A DNA stretch of 64,000 nt from Ignavibacteriales bacterium (GCA_026390595.1 JAPLFQ010000023.1:124001-188000), one strand, 5' to 3'; shown: positions 19,763-30,085, counted from the first letter of the stretch. The notes: generated by a model not told the origin, from the letters alone. Numbers and translations: made by a program.

Positions 19763-19790
19763 AATATAGGGAGATTTCCCGAAAAAGCAA
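19763..19790 (-). promoter_or_regulatory. Possible sigma70 promoter for the 88-aa gene and marC-SDR
   Basis: On the minus strand: TTGCTT, 16-nt spacer, TATATT. The -10 hexamer is the same as in the murA and DUF177 promoters. It lies about 48 nt before the ATG at 19715. Confidence 0.45.
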
Positions 19791-19831
19791 TCCGCGAGAA
19801 AGCGCTCACCAGGAACCACAATGGGAAGAAA

Positions 19832-22381
19832 TCATGCGGCATCAGCCTGGAGCGCCGCCCCGACAGTTGACTTCACGACCACAACAGTCAGATCGTCATT
19901 CTGTTCTTCTGCACCACGGAATTCTTCCACGGAAGTCAGGATCGTGTGCTGAATCTGCTCCGCAGTAAGAGCTCGCTTCGCTTTGACGATATCGAAGACG
20001 GTCTCTTCGCCAAAAAGCGCCTTCCGCCCATTCATCGCTTCGGTCAACCCGTCCGAGTAGAACACAAAGATGCCGTTCGGCAGAAGCGGGCGTGTAATCT
20101 GTTCCAGCTCCTGCTCAAAGATCGGTCCCCGTTCCAGCCCAAGACCGATCCCTCCTCCACGAAGATATTCCAGCGCGCCATTGACACCGATCAAAGCCCT
20201 GTTGTGTCCTGCCCTGCAAATGGAGACTTCCTTTCGTTGCGTATCGAACAAGGCGAGGATCATGGTGATGAACGACCTGCGTTCGAGGCTTTCATAGATG
20301 CGCCTGTTCACCTGGATCAGCATCTCCTTCGGGTTCTCATACATCGGCGCAATGACCTGAATCATCCCCTGGATCTTGGACATGTACAATGCGGCGGAGA
20401 CTCCTTTTCCGGAGACGTCGCCAACCACCACCAGGAGTTTCCCCGGACCGAGCTCGATATAGTCGAAGTAATCACCGCCAACCGTCATGGCCGGGATTGA
20501 GACACCTGAAACCTCAAGCCCTTTCAATGCAGGATTGGCTTTTGGAAGAAGTCCCTGCTGAATGGTACGCGCCAGCGCAAGCTCCTCCTCGATACGCTGC
20601 TTTGCAATCTCGGACTTGTGGAGCCGTGCGTTTTCGACCGCGATCGCGGCCTGCCCCGCCACCGTCGAAAGAAGATCGAAGTCCTCCTGTGAATAGACCT
20701 TGCCCGACATCTTGGTTCCGACGTTCAGGGCTCCGATCAGACGATCCTGGAGATACATCGGGACGGAGAGTACGACACCGGATCTGGCGAGCTTTTCCTT
20801 GTCGCTTGCATTGATCGCATAATATTCAGGCTCGGTTGCAAGCAACGCGAATGAACGAGGCGTTCTGGTCTCACGCAAAGCGGCAAGCAGTCCATCCGGC
20901 TCCCTGCCGAACCTGCAGTCGGCTTCAGAAATATTTTTCGAAGCGCACGAGCATCCCTCCTGATCATCACACAGAACGACAGCCACCTTCTCAACGTGCA
21001 TCGTTGTGGAAATTCTTGAGATGATCGAATTCAGGATCTCATCAAGGTGCATCTTGCTCGGAAGTTCCTGGCTGAATTCGAGCAGAGCGCGCTGATAGTT
21101 GTATCGTTCCTGATAGAAAAATCTGTCAATCCAGTCCTGCGCTTTCCGTTTGAGCGGATCGAATGCGAACGCAAGGATGACGAAAGCGATCAGATTGCCA
21201 ACCTGACTCTCATCCGTCCCGAGGGCGTAGGACATCGCGGAGCTGAAGAGATAGACGAGCAGCAGGTACAACCCGGCCAGCATCCCCGTCACCACTGCAT
21301 ACAAGAGACTTCTCTTGACAACGAGGTCGATATCCATCAGCCGGTACTTGAAGATTGAATAGCCGAGCGCACATGGTAAGAGTACAATGAGCAACACCGG
21401 CAGAAGAAGCACGGGCGTCGTGAACAGGATGAACTGATTGAAGGCTCGCATCACATTGGCATACACCACAGCCAGGATGACGGTCAGGACGCCGATGAGG
21501 ATGGGGCGGATCTGCTTCCGTCGCGCTGGATCAACCCGGGTGAAATACGTCACAGCGAAGATCACCATCCCGCCGATGAAGAATGCGACAGGGGTATAGC
21601 TGACTATGGTGGATAAGTATGGCGGAAGCATACCATTCCATCCGAAGAATAGTCGCAACGCATTCGGTATGACCGTGAGAACGGCGAAGGAGTACAACGC
21701 TCCCCTGAGCCAGACGGAATCAAATACTTTCCGGTAGACCGGGAAGCGGAGAAAGAAAAGCGGGAAGGTGGGAAGAGCAAAAATCCATGCTATCACGAAC
21801 GCAGAAGCATACGTGTAGTATGCCAGCGGTGTCGCTCCTGTGAGATCAAACTGTGACAGCCCAAGGAACAGCATCGCGAGGATCCCGAAACGTCCGAAGA
21901 TCCTCTGCGTCACTCCTTGCGGCCGGGTCATGACGACGATATAGCCGACCACCAGAAAACCAAATCCGAGGAGGAAGTTCGACAGGTAGTTGATATCGAA
22001 GACTTTGAGCACCTGCACGTTCGTGGTGAAGGTCGTGCCATTCCGTTCGATCAGGTACTCAGCATAATCGTTCCGTTTGATGGCGTTGATGATCACCATC
22101 GCGTCCTTGCCATACATGAAACGCTGGCCGTTGATAGCGAGGAGCACGTCACCGTCCCGAACCCCGGCCTGATCTGCCACCCCGCCAGGGACAACCTGCG
22201 TGATGAGAAGGCCGGGCAGTCCTTTCTCCCTGACGAGCCAACCACACTGGTCGTTGCTCGTCGCCTTGAACACCATGATATTCAGAGCGTGGATCAAAGT
22301 CAGGAGCAGCACGGCGAGGGCTGCCATAGTATAGAGTGAGCGTGTAGCGCGTGGAGAAATCGACGAGACAGGATTTTTCAT
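19832..22381 (-). CDS. Membrane PP2C-type (SpoIIE/RsbU) phosphatase with PDZ and GAF domains
   Basis: 849 aa. Order: an N-terminal transmembrane helix (YTMAALAVLLLTLIHAL), a PDZ-like domain outside the membrane (VVPGGVADQAGVRDGDVLLA, near residues 60-110), a block of about ten further hydrophobic helices (about 130-380), a GAF domain (about 440-600, with VPMYLQDRLIGALNVG), a short coiled coil (IAKQRIEEELALARTIQQGL), and a SpoIIE-type PP2C domain. The latter has the metal-binding acids in TVGGDYFDYIELG, VVGDVSGKGVSAAL, FYSDGLTEAMNG and EQNDDLTVVVVK. Such phosphatases usually act on anti-sigma-factor antagonists in partner switching. No such partner is nearby. AAAGGTC precedes the ATG. Confidence 0.9.
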   Translation of the reverse strand: MKNPVSSISPRATRSLYTMAALAVLLLTLIHALNIMVFKATSNDQCGWLVREKGLPGLLITQVVPGGVADQAGVRDGDVLLAINGQRFMYGKDAMVIINAIKRNDYAEYLIERNGTTFTTNVQVLKVFDINYLSNFLLGFGFLVVGYIVVMTRPQGVTQRIFGRFGILAMLFLGLSQFDLTGATPLAYYTYASAFVIAWIFALPTFPLFFLRFPVYRKVFDSVWLRGALYSFAVLTVIPNALRLFFGWNGMLPPYLSTIVSYTPVAFFIGGMVIFAVTYFTRVDPARRKQIRPILIGVLTVILAVVYANVMRAFNQFILFTTPVLLLPVLLIVLLPCALGYSIFKYRLMDIDLVVKRSLLYAVVTGMLAGLYLLLVYLFSSAMSYALGTDESQVGNLIAFVILAFAFDPLKRKAQDWIDRFFYQERYNYQRALLEFSQELPSKMHLDEILNSIISRISTTMHVEKVAVVLCDDQEGCSCASKNISEADCRFGREPDGLLAALRETRTPRSFALLATEPEYYAINASDKEKLARSGVVLSVPMYLQDRLIGALNVGTKMSGKVYSQEDFDLLSTVAGQAAIAVENARLHKSEIAKQRIEEELALARTIQQGLLPKANPALKGLEVSGVSIPAMTVGGDYFDYIELGPGKLLVVVGDVSGKGVSAALYMSKIQGMIQVIAPMYENPKEMLIQVNRRIYESLERRSFITMILALFDTQRKEVSICRAGHNRALIGVNGALEYLRGGGIGLGLERGPIFEQELEQITRPLLPNGIFVFYSDGLTEAMNGRKALFGEETVFDIVKAKRALTAEQIQHTILTSVEEFRGAEEQNDDLTVVVVKSTVGAALQADAA

Positions 22382-22444
22382 TTCTGACCTTTGCGGGATG
22401 GGTCTTTCAGGTCTTACGGCAATCCGTTCGATTCGTTGCAGAAT

Positions 22445-25216
22445 CTAGAATGCGTACCCTATGCTGAAATAGCCCAGCAACGGGCCGCGACTGATTGGAG
22501 TATCCAGGAATTCTTTTCTGACGAAGAAACTCTGGCCAAGCGAAAACTGGACTGGTCCAACGGGAGTGTCAAGCGCCACTCCGATACCGACCCCATGGCG
22601 AAGGTCGACAAGGCGTACGGCAGCGGGCGCCGGCCAGATCGAACCAAAATCGTAGCGGGCGAAGAGATGTGTTTCGAAAAAGAGTTTCACGGGACTGTGA
22701 TACCGGTACTCGAGGCTGGCCACAAGAAGCTGCCGGCCCCGGCTGTTCTCCTCGCGAAGCCCGAAGAAGCTCTCCTGCCCCCCCAGAGAAAACTGCTCTG
22801 TAATCGGCAGCGTCTCGTCTGCAAAACCGAACCGGACGCGCGGGTGAAGCGTGCTGCGACCATATGTTTGGTACCAATCGTACGAGAAGGACATCTTCGT
22901 GTATCCCGTACCTCCGGTGGCCGGGATGACAGCAGACTCGTACGAAAAATCCATGAGCACACCCTTCCGCGGATACGGATAGCGGTCCTGGTTATCCACC
23001 TTCACTCCAAAACGGAGCGCTCCAATTTTGTAACTCTGCGTCGCAAAGTGCTCACCGAAAAAGCTCCAGACGCGCAGATTCTCCAACCTTCCTTCGACTG
23101 TGACCGTCCCCAGCCGTTCCAGCTGGGTTCCAAATGTGGCTGAGGCTCCCTGTCTGAGCTCGCGATATTCACCGACACGTATGCGGTTCCATTGACTGAG
23201 CGTGTTCTGCGCATCATCGCCGTACACATTCACGTCGTGAAGAGTGTAGTACCCTTTGACCCCGAGCGTCAGGTATGAACTGAAGATGCGCGTCGCTTTG
23301 AACTCCGCCACGAAGCTCCGGTTCCGTGCTCCTCCAAAAGCCCGAAAACCCAGATCTGCCCCCGCACCGAACAGGTTCTCGTCACGCACATCAACGGACG
23401 GCTGGATACCCCGTTCGCCATCGATCCTCATCCCAAGCCGGATAAGTTCCGTGCTTCGCTCCCGCACGTTGATCAATACGACCTGGTGTTCATTCTCTGA
23501 GCCTTCCTGCCGAACATCGATCGACACCTGCTCGAACAGATTGGTACCGTACAGATTGGAGATTCCCTGCGCGATCTCCCGCACCTGAAAAACCTCCTGT
23601 TCATTCCAGGGAAGCTCTCGCCAGATCACATAGTCTTTCGTCTTCGTCGTCCCTCTGATGTCCCGGCGGTAGACGATGCCTTCATCGATGCGTACGGTCG
23701 CGACACCCGAGGACCGATCAAGCATCGCCTCGCGGATTCTTGCCAGCGAATACCCGCGATCACGATAGACCGACAGCACATTTTCAATCGCCTTCCGACT
23801 CTGGTGAAAATTGAGGCGATGAGCCAGCAACGGTCGGAATACCCCCTTCAGTGTGTCAAGTCCGACGAGCCTGTTCCCTGTGATTTCGACCGATCGAACC
23901 ACAGGGGTCTGGACAGCGATCAATTGCAGAGTCGTCGCTCCCGAATCAATACCCACATCGATATGAACGTCTTCAAAATCACCGGACTGATACATCGCGT
24001 TGACCAGAGCCTGCAGTGCCTGTTCTGAGACTTCAGATCCGCGCGCCAGGCCCATGACCGGCACAATCCATTCCTGATCCAGACTCAGGGCGTCAAACTT
24101 AAAATGGGTATTACGGAAGACGGTCTGATAGGGACGTCGGTTCGCTGCATCAGCAGCCATGTGAGCAATCTTTGCCCTCAGAGAGTCCAGGACCAGCTTG
24201 GTCGATGCTTCGCCTGCCGCGATGAGCGAATCCAGGTTGGTGAAGTCGTCTGAAAGATGCGCCCCGAGATTCGGTCTGATAATGACATTGGCGTCAGCGA
24301 GCTGCTGCTTGTTGGCGGCTTGCATCGTTATGCCGAGAATCTGGTCTGCAATCTCCCACGCGGCGTTGAGCCGGGCTGCCGGCCTGAGCGGGCTCGTGAC
24401 ATCGACTGCGATAATAAGATCAGCTCCCCAGTTCCGGGCAGCATCCACCGGAATATTTGAAACGAGTCCGCCATCCAGCAGCCTGGCGGAGTCGCGGGGA
24501 ACGGGACTGAAGAGAAGCGGAACAGACGTGCTTGCCCGAAGTGCCTCTGTGAGATCTCCACGGTCCAGTACAACGGCCTTCCCGGAAACGAGATCTGTCG
24601 TGACCGCTCTGAAAGGAATGCGCAAGTCGTCGAAGCTCGGATAGGGATGATAGATTCCCTGGAGAACCAGTAAATTCAGGTAGTTCGTGAGCCGCTGGCC
24701 GGTCGAGAGCGATTGAGGCAGAATGGGCTCAAGCCCCTGGAATCGAACGGTCAGGACACTGCGATCTTCGGCGATTTTCTGATCGAGAAACAAATCCGAC
24801 CTTCTGGCATCGTCATTGAAACTCAGCACATCCGCCCAGTTTGTCGTGTCCACCATTTGCCTGAGTTGGTCGATAGAGTAGCCTGAAGCGTACAATCCGC
24901 CAAGAATGCTCCCGATGCTGGTCCCGACAATGAGGTCGATCGGGATCTCGGCCTGCTCGAGAACTTTCAGAACACCGATGCTGGAGACGCCTCGAGCTCC
25001 CCCTCCGCTAAGCACAACGGCGATCTTCGGACGTTGTACGGATTTATAGGGGAGAAAATTCGGAAGAAGCGGAACGGTCCGGCTGAACTCCGGTTCGATC
25101 TTCTTTGTTGTTCTCACAGACTGCGCCTGCGATGGTTCCGCGATCATCATCACGAGCGCAGCCAGCAAAGCGAACGGGCACCTTCGCTTCATGAATGTAT
25201 GTCGGCTCTTCGTCAT
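22445..25216 (-). CDS. Patatin-like phospholipase fused to POTRA and outer-membrane barrel (PlpD type)
   Basis: 923 aa. After a signal peptide (ALLAALVMMIAEPSQAQ) comes a patatin domain with the oxyanion loop VVLSGGGARGVSSIG, the nucleophile elbow GTSIGSILGG near residue 100 and the catalytic Asp in LLDGGLVSNIP. POTRA-like repeats follow (FRPLLAHRLNFHQSRKAIEN, then YRRDIRGTTKTKDYVIWREL region), then a beta barrel of the surface-antigen family that ends in SIGYAF with a terminal aromatic. The architecture is that of PlpD-type Vd secretion proteins, which display or release a lipase. ATG 25216 is used; ATG 25192 is an equally plausible start, and neither has a clear ribosome binding site. Confidence 0.92.
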   Translation of the reverse strand: MTKSRHTFMKRRCPFALLAALVMMIAEPSQAQSVRTTKKIEPEFSRTVPLLPNFLPYKSVQRPKIAVVLSGGGARGVSSIGVLKVLEQAEIPIDLIVGTSIGSILGGLYASGYSIDQLRQMVDTTNWADVLSFNDDARRSDLFLDQKIAEDRSVLTVRFQGLEPILPQSLSTGQRLTNYLNLLVLQGIYHPYPSFDDLRIPFRAVTTDLVSGKAVVLDRGDLTEALRASTSVPLLFSPVPRDSARLLDGGLVSNIPVDAARNWGADLIIAVDVTSPLRPAARLNAAWEIADQILGITMQAANKQQLADANVIIRPNLGAHLSDDFTNLDSLIAAGEASTKLVLDSLRAKIAHMAADAANRRPYQTVFRNTHFKFDALSLDQEWIVPVMGLARGSEVSEQALQALVNAMYQSGDFEDVHIDVGIDSGATTLQLIAVQTPVVRSVEITGNRLVGLDTLKGVFRPLLAHRLNFHQSRKAIENVLSVYRDRGYSLARIREAMLDRSSGVATVRIDEGIVYRRDIRGTTKTKDYVIWRELPWNEQEVFQVREIAQGISNLYGTNLFEQVSIDVRQEGSENEHQVVLINVRERSTELIRLGMRIDGERGIQPSVDVRDENLFGAGADLGFRAFGGARNRSFVAEFKATRIFSSYLTLGVKGYYTLHDVNVYGDDAQNTLSQWNRIRVGEYRELRQGASATFGTQLERLGTVTVEGRLENLRVWSFFGEHFATQSYKIGALRFGVKVDNQDRYPYPRKGVLMDFSYESAVIPATGGTGYTKMSFSYDWYQTYGRSTLHPRVRFGFADETLPITEQFSLGGQESFFGLREENSRGRQLLVASLEYRYHSPVKLFFETHLFARYDFGSIWPAPAAVRLVDLRHGVGIGVALDTPVGPVQFSLGQSFFVRKEFLDTPISRGPLLGYFSIGYAF

Positions 25217-25422
25217 AGCAACGTGAAAGTACCGAAATCCGGAAGGAATTGCAACGAACCACGTGAGCGCGTGAAGGCTCAGCGAAGGGCCACTCCATTG
25301 CTTGATTTTCGCTCATCTTCAAGTTATGTTGTAAGCGCAGCCTGTCAGTCCTTTCACGGAGTTTTCTCAAGACATATTGTCGCGATTCCCCGAATCCACT
25401 CAGAGCCCGGTAGTACCGCTCA

Positions 25423-27603
25423 ATGACATTCCTTAATCCCCTTGCTCTTTTTGGACTTCTCGCCGCGGCGATCCCGATCCTGCTGCACCTCCTGAATCTG
25501 CGAAGACTGCGCACGATCGAATTCAGCACTCTTTCGTTCCTCAAAGAACTTCAGAAGAGCAGTATACGGCGTTTGAAACTCCGGCAGCTTCTCCTTCTGA
25601 TTCTCCGGACGCTGCTCGTCCTCTTGATTGTTTTCGCGTTTGCGCGTCCAACATTGCGCGGATCCCTGATCGGGAATATTGGGAGCCATACCAGAACGAC
25701 CGCGGTATTTATCATCGATGACTCGTTCAGCATGACGGTGAGCGACGACCAGGGGGAGCTCCTGAAACAGGCCAAGCAGGCAGCGAACAACGTCGTGCAT
25801 GTGTTCAAAGAGGGGGATGAAATCTTCGTCCTTCCTCTCTCGTCCCTCACCGGGCCGCAAGGAACCAACGAGAATGCCATTCGTGATTTCAGCCTCCTCG
25901 CCAAGAGCCTGAACGAGATCAAGTCATCCGCGCAACGCGGGTCGCTTGAAGACGGAATTCGTGTTGCGGCCAGGATGCTTGCGGGCACGCGCAATTTCAA
26001 CAAAGAGGTATATGTTTTCTCTGACTTTCAGCAAGGGGTGATCCGAAACGAACTGGTTGGATCGGCGGCGAAGGAAAAACTGTTCGCTCCAGAAGTTCGC
26101 TTCTTCCTTGTCCCGCTCGGAAAGCGGGAAATACAGAATTTCGGAATCGAATCGGTTGCGATCCCTTCCTCGATTTTCGAAAAGGACAAGCCATTCACTG
26201 TCCAGGCCCGGGTGGGCAACTACTCAGGCAATAACGTGCAGGATCACGTGGTCAGCGTTTTCTTGAACGGGACACGCGTTGCAGAGCGCAGTATCGACAT
26301 TCCTCAACGCTCCGTCCTTCCTCTCGAGTTTTCTGTGGCTGCGAGCGCCACCGGGTACATCGAGGGCTTTGTGGAAACGGAAGAGGATGATTTCCAGTAT
26401 GACAACCGGAGGTATTTCGTTTTGAAAATTCCGGAAAGAATTCGCGCTCTCGTCGTCGGAGGGGCCGGCGAAACCCGTTTCCCCTTGCTGGCGCTCTCGA
26501 CACGGACGTCGGCATCGGAGTCGGCATTGGTGCTCAACGAGGTTACAGCAGACCGGATGAGTTCCGTTGAAATCAAACGCGCAGACGTCATCGTTCTTTG
26601 CACATCGGTCGGATTCTCCGCGGGTCAGGTATCCGAACTCTCCGCGTTCGTCAGGAGCGGCGGCGGGCTCGTCCTCTTTCCGGGAACGGGAATTGATCCT
26701 GTCACGTTCAACGCGTTGATGGGAGCGGGATTGTCCATTCCGTCGCTGACAGGAATCGACCGTCCGTCCAAGCCAACGGCAGAAAGCGGGTCGTACCTCG
26801 AATTCGGAAAAGTGGAACTGCAGCACCCGCTCTTCGAAGGCATGTTCGAATCAAGAAGAGGGCAGCCCCCGGCAGGCTCTTCGGCAGGAGGATCGGCTGC
26901 GGCGATTCGCATGGAGTCTCCGCGCGTCCGTACATCGGCCCGATTCGCGTTGACTCCTCAGTCCAACCCGGTCATCGCCTTGACGAATGGTGCACCATTT
27001 CTCGCTGAACAGCGACTCGGCACAGGACGGATCTTTCTCTTCGCCGTGCCGCCAACGACAGACTGGTCTGATCTTCCGCTCAAGGGCATTTTTGTCCCGT
27101 TGCTTCACCGATCAGTACTCTATCTCGCCCGCGCGCAAGCGCGACCGGAGGAAGCGCTCCCAGGATCAGAAGTCGTTGTCCGAAGCAGTGTCGCCACGAG
27201 CGGGACATGGACAATTCGCAACCCGCAGAAGGTCGACGTTGTCGCGACGCCGACTCTTCAGGCATTTCAGCAGTCACTTCGTTTCAGCGGAACGGATCAA
27301 CCGGGGATCTACACCGTTCTTGCGAAAAAAGAAAAACTTGAACAATTCGTCGTGAACCTGGATTCGCGTGAATCACAGACACAAAAAGCAACAACCGCCG
27401 AAATCAGCTCGCTGCTTGACGCTCTGGGCATTGATCGAAGCGCGGTGCGGGAATCAAGCAACAGTGACACGATCGGGCGCACAGTCCTCGAATCACGCTT
27501 TGGCGTCGAACTCTGGAAGTATCTTCTGATTCTCGCCCTGATTGTTGCGGTGATCGAACTCCTGGTTGCACGCTCCACCAGACAAGAAACCGGACCGGCA
27601 TAG
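25423..27603 (+). CDS. BatA/VWA-domain membrane protein
   Basis: 726 aa. It begins with the double-membrane-helix BatA N-terminal module (FLNPLALFGLLAAAIPILLHLLNLRR is read in two parts, ending at the conserved HLLNLRR), a second helix near 60-75, and a VWA domain with a MIDAS-like VFIIDDSFSMTVSDD. A long periplasmic region and a C-terminal helix (YLLILALIVAVIELLVARS) follow. In relatives the BatA module is linked to envelope stress tolerance and sits in MoxR-linked clusters; none of those partners is visible here. hflX begins 1 nt after its stop. Confidence 0.82.
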   Translation: MTFLNPLALFGLLAAAIPILLHLLNLRRLRTIEFSTLSFLKELQKSSIRRLKLRQLLLLILRTLLVLLIVFAFARPTLRGSLIGNIGSHTRTTAVFIIDDSFSMTVSDDQGELLKQAKQAANNVVHVFKEGDEIFVLPLSSLTGPQGTNENAIRDFSLLAKSLNEIKSSAQRGSLEDGIRVAARMLAGTRNFNKEVYVFSDFQQGVIRNELVGSAAKEKLFAPEVRFFLVPLGKREIQNFGIESVAIPSSIFEKDKPFTVQARVGNYSGNNVQDHVVSVFLNGTRVAERSIDIPQRSVLPLEFSVAASATGYIEGFVETEEDDFQYDNRRYFVLKIPERIRALVVGGAGETRFPLLALSTRTSASESALVLNEVTADRMSSVEIKRADVIVLCTSVGFSAGQVSELSAFVRSGGGLVLFPGTGIDPVTFNALMGAGLSIPSLTGIDRPSKPTAESGSYLEFGKVELQHPLFEGMFESRRGQPPAGSSAGGSAAAIRMESPRVRTSARFALTPQSNPVIALTNGAPFLAEQRLGTGRIFLFAVPPTTDWSDLPLKGIFVPLLHRSVLYLARAQARPEEALPGSEVVVRSSVATSGTWTIRNPQKVDVVATPTLQAFQQSLRFSGTDQPGIYTVLAKKEKLEQFVVNLDSRESQTQKATTAEISSLLDALGIDRSAVRESSNSDTIGRTVLESRFGVELWKYLLILALIVAVIELLVARSTRQETGPA

Positions 27604-27604
27604 T

Positions 27605-28873
27605 ATGATAGAACTGGAAAAAGAAGGTGGTAAAGAACGGTGTATTCTCGTCGGCGTTTCCACTCGGGCCGTCGGCCGCGAAGAGACCGAAGAATACCTT
27701 GACGAGCTGGCGTTACTTGCAGACACAGCCGGCGCCGAAGTGTTCGCCCGCATTAGTCAGGACCGCGACCGGATCGACGCTGCGACCTTCATAGGAAAAG
27801 GGAAAGTCGAAGAAATCCAGAAACTGGTCGAAGAACAGAAGATCCAACTCGTCATCTTCGACGACGATCTGAACGCTGTGCAGGTCAGAAACCTGGAGAA
27901 GATCCTGGAATGCAAGGTGCTCGATCGGAGCGGACTGATTCTTGACATTTTTGTTACTCGGGCAAAATCGAATGAGGCCAGGACGCAGGTGGAGCTTGCT
28001 CAACTTCAGTATTTTCTCCCCCGCCTCACACGCCAATGGACTCACCTCTCGAAGCAGTTCGGCGGTATTGGAACGAAAGGCCCGGGTGAAACGCAGATCG
28101 AGACCGACCGGCGGATGATCCGCTCACGCATCAGTCACCTCAAGGAAAAACTGGAGCGTATCGCCCAACAGCGCGTGACCCAGCGAAAAGGCCGGCTCCA
28201 TCATACACGCGCAGCGCTCGTCGGTTACACCAATGCGGGGAAATCGACCCTCTTGAATCTTCTGTCAGGATCTGAGGTTTTCGTAGAAGACCGCCTGTTC
28301 GCCACACTGGATCCGACCACGCGCGTCGTCCAGCTCAGCCCCTCGAATCAGATGCTCATGACGGACACCGTCGGGTTCATCCGCAAACTCCCTCACCATC
28401 TCGTGGCATCGTTCAAGAGCACACTGGAAGAGATCACGGAAGCCGATCTGTTGCTCCACGTCATCGACGTTTCGGCCAAGACATTCGAAGACCAGATCAA
28501 AGTGGTCAACGAGACACTCGCCGAACTTGGCGCGGACGAGAGACCAACCCTGTTGGTGTTCAACAAGATCGACCTGCTGACGGACAGGACAGTTCTTCAG
28601 GCGTTGTCTGCCGAATATCCAAACAGTGTTTTCATATCGGCCGCGCGCGGTATCAATATCCTGGGACTGAAGGATGCGGTGCTCCAACTGCTCGAGTCCG
28701 AATTTGTCGAGGAGCTTGTGCGAATTCCGCAGGACCAGCAGAAACTGATATCCCAGCTCCACTCAGCCGGGGAAGTGCTGGACAGGAGCTACGAAGATAA
28801 TGATGTGATCTTACGGATGAGGATTCGACGGAGGGACAAGACCCGGATCGAGAACCTCATCCATCAAAAATAA
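27605..28873 (+). CDS. hflX: Ribosome-associated GTPase HflX
   Basis: 422 aa. The N-terminal HflX domain contains DAATFIGKGKVEEIQ and VFDDDLNAVQVRNLE in the ORF order, then a coiled region with FGGIGTKGPGETQIETDRR, the family signature. The G domain shows GYTNAGKSTLLNLLSG (G1), TRVVQLS, DTVGFIRKLPHHL (G3) and FNKIDLL (G4). HflX splits or rescues stalled 70S/50S ribosomes. The ATG follows the upstream stop by 1 nt (TAGTATG), implying translational coupling to the BatA-like gene. Confidence 0.95.
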   Translation: MIELEKEGGKERCILVGVSTRAVGREETEEYLDELALLADTAGAEVFARISQDRDRIDAATFIGKGKVEEIQKLVEEQKIQLVIFDDDLNAVQVRNLEKILECKVLDRSGLILDIFVTRAKSNEARTQVELAQLQYFLPRLTRQWTHLSKQFGGIGTKGPGETQIETDRRMIRSRISHLKEKLERIAQQRVTQRKGRLHHTRAALVGYTNAGKSTLLNLLSGSEVFVEDRLFATLDPTTRVVQLSPSNQMLMTDTVGFIRKLPHHLVASFKSTLEEITEADLLLHVIDVSAKTFEDQIKVVNETLAELGADERPTLLVFNKIDLLTDRTVLQALSAEYPNSVFISAARGINILGLKDAVLQLLESEFVEELVRIPQDQQKLISQLHSAGEVLDRSYEDNDVILRMRIRRRDKTRIENLIHQK

Positions 28874-28904
28874 CTTCCTTATAGAGGCGCTCCCGCCTGC
28901 AGAG

Positions 28905-29399
28905 TCACGGGGTGAGTTTGGGATTGTAGGGTTTCAAGGCGAGGACGATGGGGGCCAGCGGCCTGGGTCCGAGCAGCATTCCTTTTATCTCGATGACTAT
29001 TGTTTCCCCCGCTATTTTCAGCCACGGATTTCCGGTTGTTTCGGTATCACTCCCCTGAAGCGTCATCGTATACGAACTACCCGGAGAGACCACGACGTAC
29101 GGCATAGGCTGGAACCGGTCGTTGAACGGGTAGCGGACGTTGACAGAGGTCCCCTTCAAGTAGGCTTGCTGCAGGTTCAGAGGATCCAGGCTTTTATTGC
29201 GGAACACAAATCCAATCGTGGAGTTAAAGCGGTCGGTAATGACGTAGTGTGCCGACAAATCAATTTCGAACCTTCCGCGCTCATCTTTGTACACGAACCG
29301 TTCACAATTGCACTCGTCGGTCGTGACGATGTAGGGATAGGTCGACGTACATGAAGAGAACAACACAAGCGCGAGTACTGCCAGGAGCGCCGGCTTCAT
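28905..29399 (-). CDS. Predicted lipoprotein of unknown function
   Basis: 164 aa. The signal peptide MKPALLAVLALVLFSSC ends in a lipobox (LFSSC). The mature part is rich in beta-strand patterns (FEIDLSAHYVITDRF, IGFVFRNKSLDPLNL, YVVVSPGSSYTMTLQG) and may form an immunoglobulin-like sandwich. No family recognised. It is the last gene of the apparent hutH-add-hydrolase-lipoprotein series, starting 3 nt after the hydrolase stop. Confidence 0.7.
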   Translation of the reverse strand: MKPALLAVLALVLFSSCTSTYPYIVTTDECNCERFVYKDERGRFEIDLSAHYVITDRFNSTIGFVFRNKSLDPLNLQQAYLKGTSVNVRYPFNDRFQPMPYVVVSPGSSYTMTLQGSDTETTGNPWLKIAGETIVIEIKGMLLGPRPLAPIVLALKPYNPKLTP

Positions 29400-29402
29400 C
29401 TT

Positions 29403-30026
29403 CTATCTCTCAGGCGACTTGATGACCGTCTGGCCCGCGAAAATCCGCTTGAACTCTTCCGCATCCTGCAACCCGCCGACGACATCCACCCAATGCATGG
29501 GAATAACTGTATGCGGTTTGAAGGCGTTCGCTGCGTCTGCGGCTTCGTGGGCAGTCATCGTATACGTCCCTCCGATCGGCAGGAGAGCAAAGTCGGTCAC
29601 GACCCTCTTCATCTCGGGCGTGAAATCCGAATCGCCGCTGTGATAAATCTTCTGTCCTGTCGACAACGCAATCACATAGCCAACCCAGTTGCTTTGTTTC
29701 GGATGAAACTGTTTGCCGATGTTGTATGCAGGAACCGTCCGGATTTTAAGCTCGCCGATGTTGTAGATCTCGCCCGGAGAAACAGCAATCACTGTCCCTT
29801 TGATCTGGTACGCGACGTCTTTGGGAGCGAGGAATGCGGTCTCCGCCTTGCTGATTTTCGAGATATCTTCTTTGGAAAAGTGATCGAAATGGGCGTGGGT
29901 GATGAAAATGATGTCCGCCTTCGGCACGTTCTCTTTCAACTTCCAGGGATCAATGTAGATCTGCGTCGCGCCGTCTTCGATCCGGAACGACGCGTGCCCC
30001 AGCCAGTGAATGTGTTGATGATTCAT
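29403..30026 (-). CDS. Metallo-beta-lactamase-fold hydrolase (UPF0173-like)
   Basis: 207 aa with a compact MBL fold: HWLGHASFRIED at the first strand, the zinc motif THAHFDHFSKEDI, then HSGDSDFTPEMK and the late IPMHWVDV histidine. UPF0173-type proteins are metal-dependent hydrolases of unknown substrate. It lies between add and the lipoprotein gene in a co-directional series starting with hutH. Confidence 0.85.
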   Translation of the reverse strand: MNHQHIHWLGHASFRIEDGATQIYIDPWKLKENVPKADIIFITHAHFDHFSKEDISKISKAETAFLAPKDVAYQIKGTVIAVSPGEIYNIGELKIRTVPAYNIGKQFHPKQSNWVGYVIALSTGQKIYHSGDSDFTPEMKRVVTDFALLPIGGTYTMTAHEAADAANAFKPHTVIPMHWVDVVGGLQDAEEFKRIFAGQTVIKSPER

Positions 30027-30085
30027 TGTGTGTCCTTTCCACGGAACGGGCGGTCGGATCCTGAATCACGCAACCCTCTTCCCTT

